From contig NTMA01000131.1 in assembly GCA_002917075.1 (NCBI GenBank), positions 32,807-96,806 on the forward strand: 64,000 bases of DNA. The letters run 5' to 3'. The notes under the pieces are model-generated. The model was not told the DNA's origin and did not search any database. It saw only the letters and a program-made list of their open reading frames with translations. The DNA comes from Hawksworthiomyces lignivorus. Its lineage: Eukaryota; Ascomycota; Sordariomycetes; Ophiostomatales; Ophiostomataceae. Within the stretch, counting starts at the first letter, position 1, and the number at the start of each line of letters is the position of its first letter. Positions 59,450 to 64,000 of the stretch are shown in pieces. Made by a program: the position numbers and the translations under genes.

Positions 59450-62400
59450 AGCCGAAACTCAGTATAACCAAGCAGAGGCCAGCATCATTCATATCCATTG
59501 CCATGCGCAACATTTAGGGGTTCCCGTTGCTGTGCTGTCGCAGCACCCCGCAGCGCTACAGAGAACTCATAAACACGAGGCCTAGGTTCGGAGCACTCTC
59601 GGTGTCACAGGCTGGCCGAAATGTTCAACACGACACACAATACAGTTCCAGGCCCATCCCGCAGCTAGCGGTGCTAAGTATGCTTGGCTTTTACCAGCCA
59701 CCAACTGTTTGACCCAGTCGTACTTGCACCATTGTCTTTCCTTTGTGAGCATACGTGTTCTGTGCTGTCTTCCTGTCATTTTCGTTATTTGTCTTCTCTG
59801 TCTTCTGCATTATGAATTCGGTTTTATCCTTCATACTCTTCCTGGCTTTTGCACATACCCTTTCATAGGACGGTCCTCTACGGGCTGTCTCCTTTTACAG
59901 TTTTTGTTTTATTGATGACATGACGAGATACGATAATTTTCTTCTACCTTTTATTTACTTACTGTCATACGTTTTCTGTCTCCTTTTTTTTTTGTTCTCG
60001 TGGATTTTTGCGCCTCTCAGAGTCCAGTCTTTCGGACCAAAGTAAGGCTGCATTGGGTTGATATCTCTCGGACGGCGTTTACAGACATAGATTCAGGGTC
60101 CAAAATGGCAGAAAGTATCCCAGAGAGCGGGACAAATCATATCGATTAATACGTGCACAGAAATGAAAAGCTTGAAGTCTTTGTATGCATGAACCTCGAA
60201 TTGACATGCTCGTTCTTAATAAGCGAATTGGGAGGATCAGTGTACAGGAAGCACGCAAGAATCGCTGGCGGCCGACGCCGTGGAAGGACAGAGCGTGGGG
60301 GAGCGCTCTCTTCCTGTAGGGGGCCATTGTGCACATGCACATGTCGTATTATCCCATCAGAACGTCATATGTACTTGTACTGATGCAGCAGGGGAGACGA
60401 CAGTTTTACCGCGCTGATGGCGGAAATGTGGCGGCAGGCCCGTCATCACATATTGGAACCGCACATCGTAACATTTCGTGCCCATCTTATCAGCGCTTGA
60501 ACTGATAGCTGCAGACCGCAAGGCACTTGCGCATGCTAGCAGTACATTGTGGATCACCTCGGAGCCGGTTTTTTATCTTGAAATGCGAAGCATGACCTTC
60601 CCCCCCCTCCCTAGCAACAAAAACCATATCTGCAGCAAACGATTGAAGGTGTCAAGCGCCATCAAACTGACAGAAGCACAGCTGCCTCCCTCTGCTAGCT
60701 AGGAGTTTAGAGTGCGGGGTGGGGGGAAGAAGGGAAAAAGGCGTTAAACACGAGGGTCAGTCATTTTGTTTGCTGTGGTGGTGGTAATCTCCGGGCACCA
60801 GGAAAAAGCTCGCCCAACATCCTGCCTCCCTGCTCAGACACTACAGAATGGATAAGCCTTACAATTCCCCTACAGATCGACAGGTACGAAAGCTGCCCAG
60901 CTTATAGCAGGCAAGAGAGAGATGCTACAGTTGGCAATAGTCCGGTTTGCCTTGGCTCGCCAGTCCGCAGTCCGCCTACGGAGAGGAAGGAGGACAGGCT
61001 AGGCGAAGAGCGAGACGGCGGAATTAAGAGAGAGGAGATGATTCATTGTATCGTAGATGTACGGGCTCGTACAACAGACTTCTCACTTTCCTACTTTGTC
61101 TTGCGATGTGCACGGGAGAGGTAGACGACGTCGTACACGTTGAGTATTTCCGGTGGGAGTGCTTCACCGCCTGATGAATTGGAGCTGTTCCACACGGGGT
61201 GCTTGTCATCTCGAGTCGTTTTAGCGTGATATGCAGGCAATGCGAGTATGTCCGCCGTGTGTACATATATACTCCATAGTCAAGACACAGCACAGTTTTT
61301 CCCTGCTGGATCGGCCGGACGCGAAATCCGTCTCGCGCCACAACGCCGATTTTTCTCCATAATAATCTCTCTCGTCTGTTCTGGGACGTGCGAGGGCGTT
61401 TGCCGCCCCAGATCCAGAAAGCGACCACCGTCTCAGCGTTTCAGTGCGACTTTCTGCCCCAACATAAACGGACCGGACTTCTCTGGCAACCCGGAGAAAA
61501 CTGCAAGTCCTCCGTAAGTCGGAGAGAACGCCGAGTTTTTCCTTTTGCGCAGCAGAAAAAAAAGAGGCATTTGCAAAAAAGGAGTGAAGCAAAAGAGAGG
61601 TATATTTAAACGCCTAAACAGGCAAGTCCACACGGGGGATATGAGACCGCCCCCACTGCCAGCAAGAGGGTTTAAGAGAGGCAGAAGAAAACGTGTCGCG
61701 GGGAAATACAAACGAGGGACGAAAACTGAATGAGGAAAAATTAGTACGGGAATGGGAAAAAAAAATGACTACAAGAAAGGGCTCTTTTTTGCTTTTTTGG
61801 TCTTTTCTATTTTTTTTTTCTATTTTTTTTTTTTAATTGAAGGGCGGCTGGTGCTGCCGCTGCTGGTGCCCAGGCCAGATCCATTTGCGGCACTGCTGGA
61901 GCTTTGAGCTCTGCCTGGCTATTGGAAGAAGCGGTATGCTCCGTACAGTTTCAAGGGGAAATGCAACTCTTCTCTGCAGTAGCACCAGAAAAAATAGCTT
62001 TTGGGACACGGGATGGAACTAGGAAATGAGGCGGGATAAATATCTAATTTTTACGTCAACGGAGCAAGAGAGAGCTATCAGCATCCCCCCAATATGAGTC
62101 AGAAGTACTTGGTCAATGGCATTTGGTCAGAAGGCCTTGGTCAGAACAAGGACAAGAAATACAGGGAGCTAGCAAAGAATGGCAATCCCGGTTCAGCAGG
62201 AAAAATTCGAGTAAGAAGGGTCGAGAAAATTGACCCCAAAGGTTCCTCCGCACAATAAATTGGAGTAAAAAAAAATACTAAGCTTAGGACGTGCTCCGTA
62301 AAGAGTCGGAAAATAGTTCCCAGATTTGACAGTGCGCGTTTTTATGTTTTTTTTTGGACGACTCGACACCAAGATAATACCAGTCGAGGGAGAGCGGAGG

Positions 62401-63267
62401 TACCTAGTAAGGCAAGCCAGGCGCGCAAAGATGTCCCGTACTCGTACTCTTCTCCGGCTCTGTATGATCAGCCACTACCACCACCCACGCTGTATTATAG
62501 GAGACAAGTATCAGAGCTGGACAGGCTTCCCTGTATTTCCCGCCGACACCGGGAATTGTTTCCTCTTTTTGTGCGGCCTTTTGCTATATGTGCATGTGTG
62601 CGTGTGTGTAGTGTGTGCGGTGTTTGCAGGGCATGCCCACAGTTCCCAGATTTCAGACCGACGCGCCGTCTCGATGAAGAAATCCGCAAGGGAGGTAGAA
62701 AGCCATGTGCACACCCCAGACTCAGACTGACGAAATGTCCCTTTCTAGACAATTCGATGATATCAAAGGAAAAGAGCACTGCAGTGCTGTTCCGCTGCTA
62801 GTCTGTCTTCCAGGGACCAAAGGAAGAAGCACTGTAGAGAAAGCTAGTTGACTCATCCATGGAGCTTGCGGCTCCCTTCCTCTACTCCGTATCCCCATCT
62901 CCCTTTTCTCCTGCTGTCTTCTAGTCTGGTACGCTAGAATACTTATGTACATCAGTAACGAGATGGAGCAAACGCCTGTGCCTAGGGGCCTAGTTAGTCA
63001 CTGTGTGCAGCGCGAACGGAGCAGCAGTAATTAAATACGGTCCCAAAACGGGTGTAGAGAAGGGGTGGCCAGAAAAAGGGCAAAAAGGGCAAAAAGGGCC
63101 AGGGAAACGGAAACCCCTGATTGACGCCAGAGAGCCGGCTCCAGCGGACGCTACGAACCAACGCAAATCTAGCGAATCGTATCAAAGAATGAGCAAAGCG
63201 GAAGGCAAAAGGAAGAAAAAAAAATCTAATAATAAAACGCCGACTTGATATTATTATTGTTGTTGCG

Positions 63268-63310
<43 letters not shown>

Positions 63311-64000
63311 GACGACGCAATAGAGATAGAGAGTGAGAAAAAAAAAGTTGAATCCGTGGCGGCGCCTTTCTCTTCATTCAGGTATTTGCATTTTTCTTCT
63401 TTTTTTTTTTTTATTTGGTTTTCTTCCCTCCTTCTCAATTTGTATGCTGCTTCCTTCCTTCAGTTGTTGATATTCGTTGTTCTCCTTCCATCCTTTTTCT
63501 TTTGCTTCTCTTTCACCTCTTTCCTCGCCTCTAATTTCCTACTTCGCACCTTCTTTGTCCGAACCTCTCCCCCCCCCCCTTTCGCATAGATCGGTGTCAT
63601 CTTCCGCCGCCGTTTCGTTCTCTAGCTCGCGTAAGATAGACAGTCCCTCTCTCTCTCCCCTGTGGCGTCTTTTCTCCCTCGCCTTCTTGATTCCTTTCTC
63701 TTTTCAAAGATCTTCTCCACACTCGCGCCGCATCCCAGCTCCATAGCCCTCGAGTATCAAAACAGCCCCAAAATAAACCAAAGCACGCACCGCGCTATCT
63801 TCCATCTGGGACTGGGACTGGGACCGGGATGCGAATGGAACTAGGCCTTATCCACTCAGCTTCATCCTATCCCCTAGTCGCTGTTCTATGAACAGGTCCC
63901 CCCCTCCCTCCCCATATTTTTTCCTTCTTTTTCCGTTGCTCGTTGCTCACGCAGCCCTTCTGCTCCCTTCTAGCCCTCTTGGTTGTTCTCTTTTGGCCCC
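59450..64000. other. 3' flank of the cyclin and gene-poor right end
   Basis: No gene supported. It contains T-rich 3' flank sequence and three TTGGTCA words at 62108-62146. A (GGGCAAAAA)3-like array lies at about 63075-63101 and a poly-A run at 63270-63308. From about 63,400 to the edge the plus strand is strongly C/T-rich, which looks like the promoter and leader of a plus-strand gene beginning beyond the window. Confidence 0.5.
63270..63308. repeat. Poly-A run of 39
   Basis: An uninterrupted run of 39 A residues, the longest homopolymer in the window. Confidence 0.95.

Noticed and set aside
1..64000. CRISPR array, bacterial-type operons or a biosynthetic gene cluster
   Set aside because: Repeats are contiguous minisatellites without spacers, genes are spliced eukaryotic genes, and there is no polyketide synthase, peptide synthetase, terpene cyclase or similar core enzyme.

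Overview
The window is nuclear DNA of a filamentous ascomycete (Pezizomycotina, most likely a Sordariomycete). This rests on short GT-AG introns, GC-rich coding sequence with many alanine, glycine and glutamine runs, pyrimidine-rich leaders, and a set of typical fungal single-copy genes. The species cannot be named from the sequence. Thirteen protein genes are modelled with good support, together with one F-box-like gene, one orphan gene and one intron-containing tRNA gene. For every multi-exon model I joined exons at visible GT/AG sites, and the spliced length is a multiple of three.

Layout. 1-4.3 kb: no gene recognised. 4.3-6.1 kb: a metallophosphoesterase and an orphan gene, both minus. 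6.1-7.9 kb: non-coding, with an inverted repeat and a 14-bp tandem repeat. 8.0-10.5 kb: dynamin GTPase Vps1 (+). 11.2-12.6 kb: a CoA-transferase family III / alpha-methylacyl-CoA racemase-like enzyme (-). 13.4-15.3 kb: a low-complexity protein with a conserved two-helix membrane tail (-). 15.8 kb: tRNA-Pro(UGG) (-). 17.0-19.1 kb: Zrg17-type zinc transporter subunit (+). 19.7-22.8 kb: mitochondrial dynamin Mgm1 (-). 24.6-26.7 kb: F-box-like protein (+). 28.1-30.0 kb: Dug3 glutamine amidotransferase (+). 30.8-32.0 kb: urease accessory protein UreD (-). 32.7-35.0 kb: RNA polymerase III subunit Rpc53/RPC4 (+). 35.4-36.6 kb: kynurenine formamidase Bna7 (+). 37.0-38.8 kb: monocarboxylate-type MFS transporter (-). 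38.8-45.2 kb: gene-poor. 45.2-47.8 kb: Zn2Cys6 regulator with an N-terminal PB1/ubiquitin-like region (-). 47.8-56.6 kb: 8.9 kb without a convincing gene. 56.6-59.4 kb: B-type cyclin (+). 59.5-64 kb: no gene recognised, although the right edge looks like the leader of a further gene.

The genes are mainly housekeeping and do not form an operon-like cluster or an obvious biosynthetic or defence island. Themes are membrane dynamics (two dynamins 9 kb apart), small-molecule metabolism (glutathione breakdown, urease maturation, tryptophan/kynurenine catabolism, acyl-CoA racemisation, zinc handling, monocarboxylate transport) and cell-cycle/transcription control. I found no convincing new multi-gene system. 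The points most worth a second look are the long gene-empty region between the regulator and the cyclin, the C-terminally placed zinc cluster, the four-codon first exon of the cyclin, the disturbed 5' end of the phosphoesterase gene, and the repeats near 6.7-7.1 kb.
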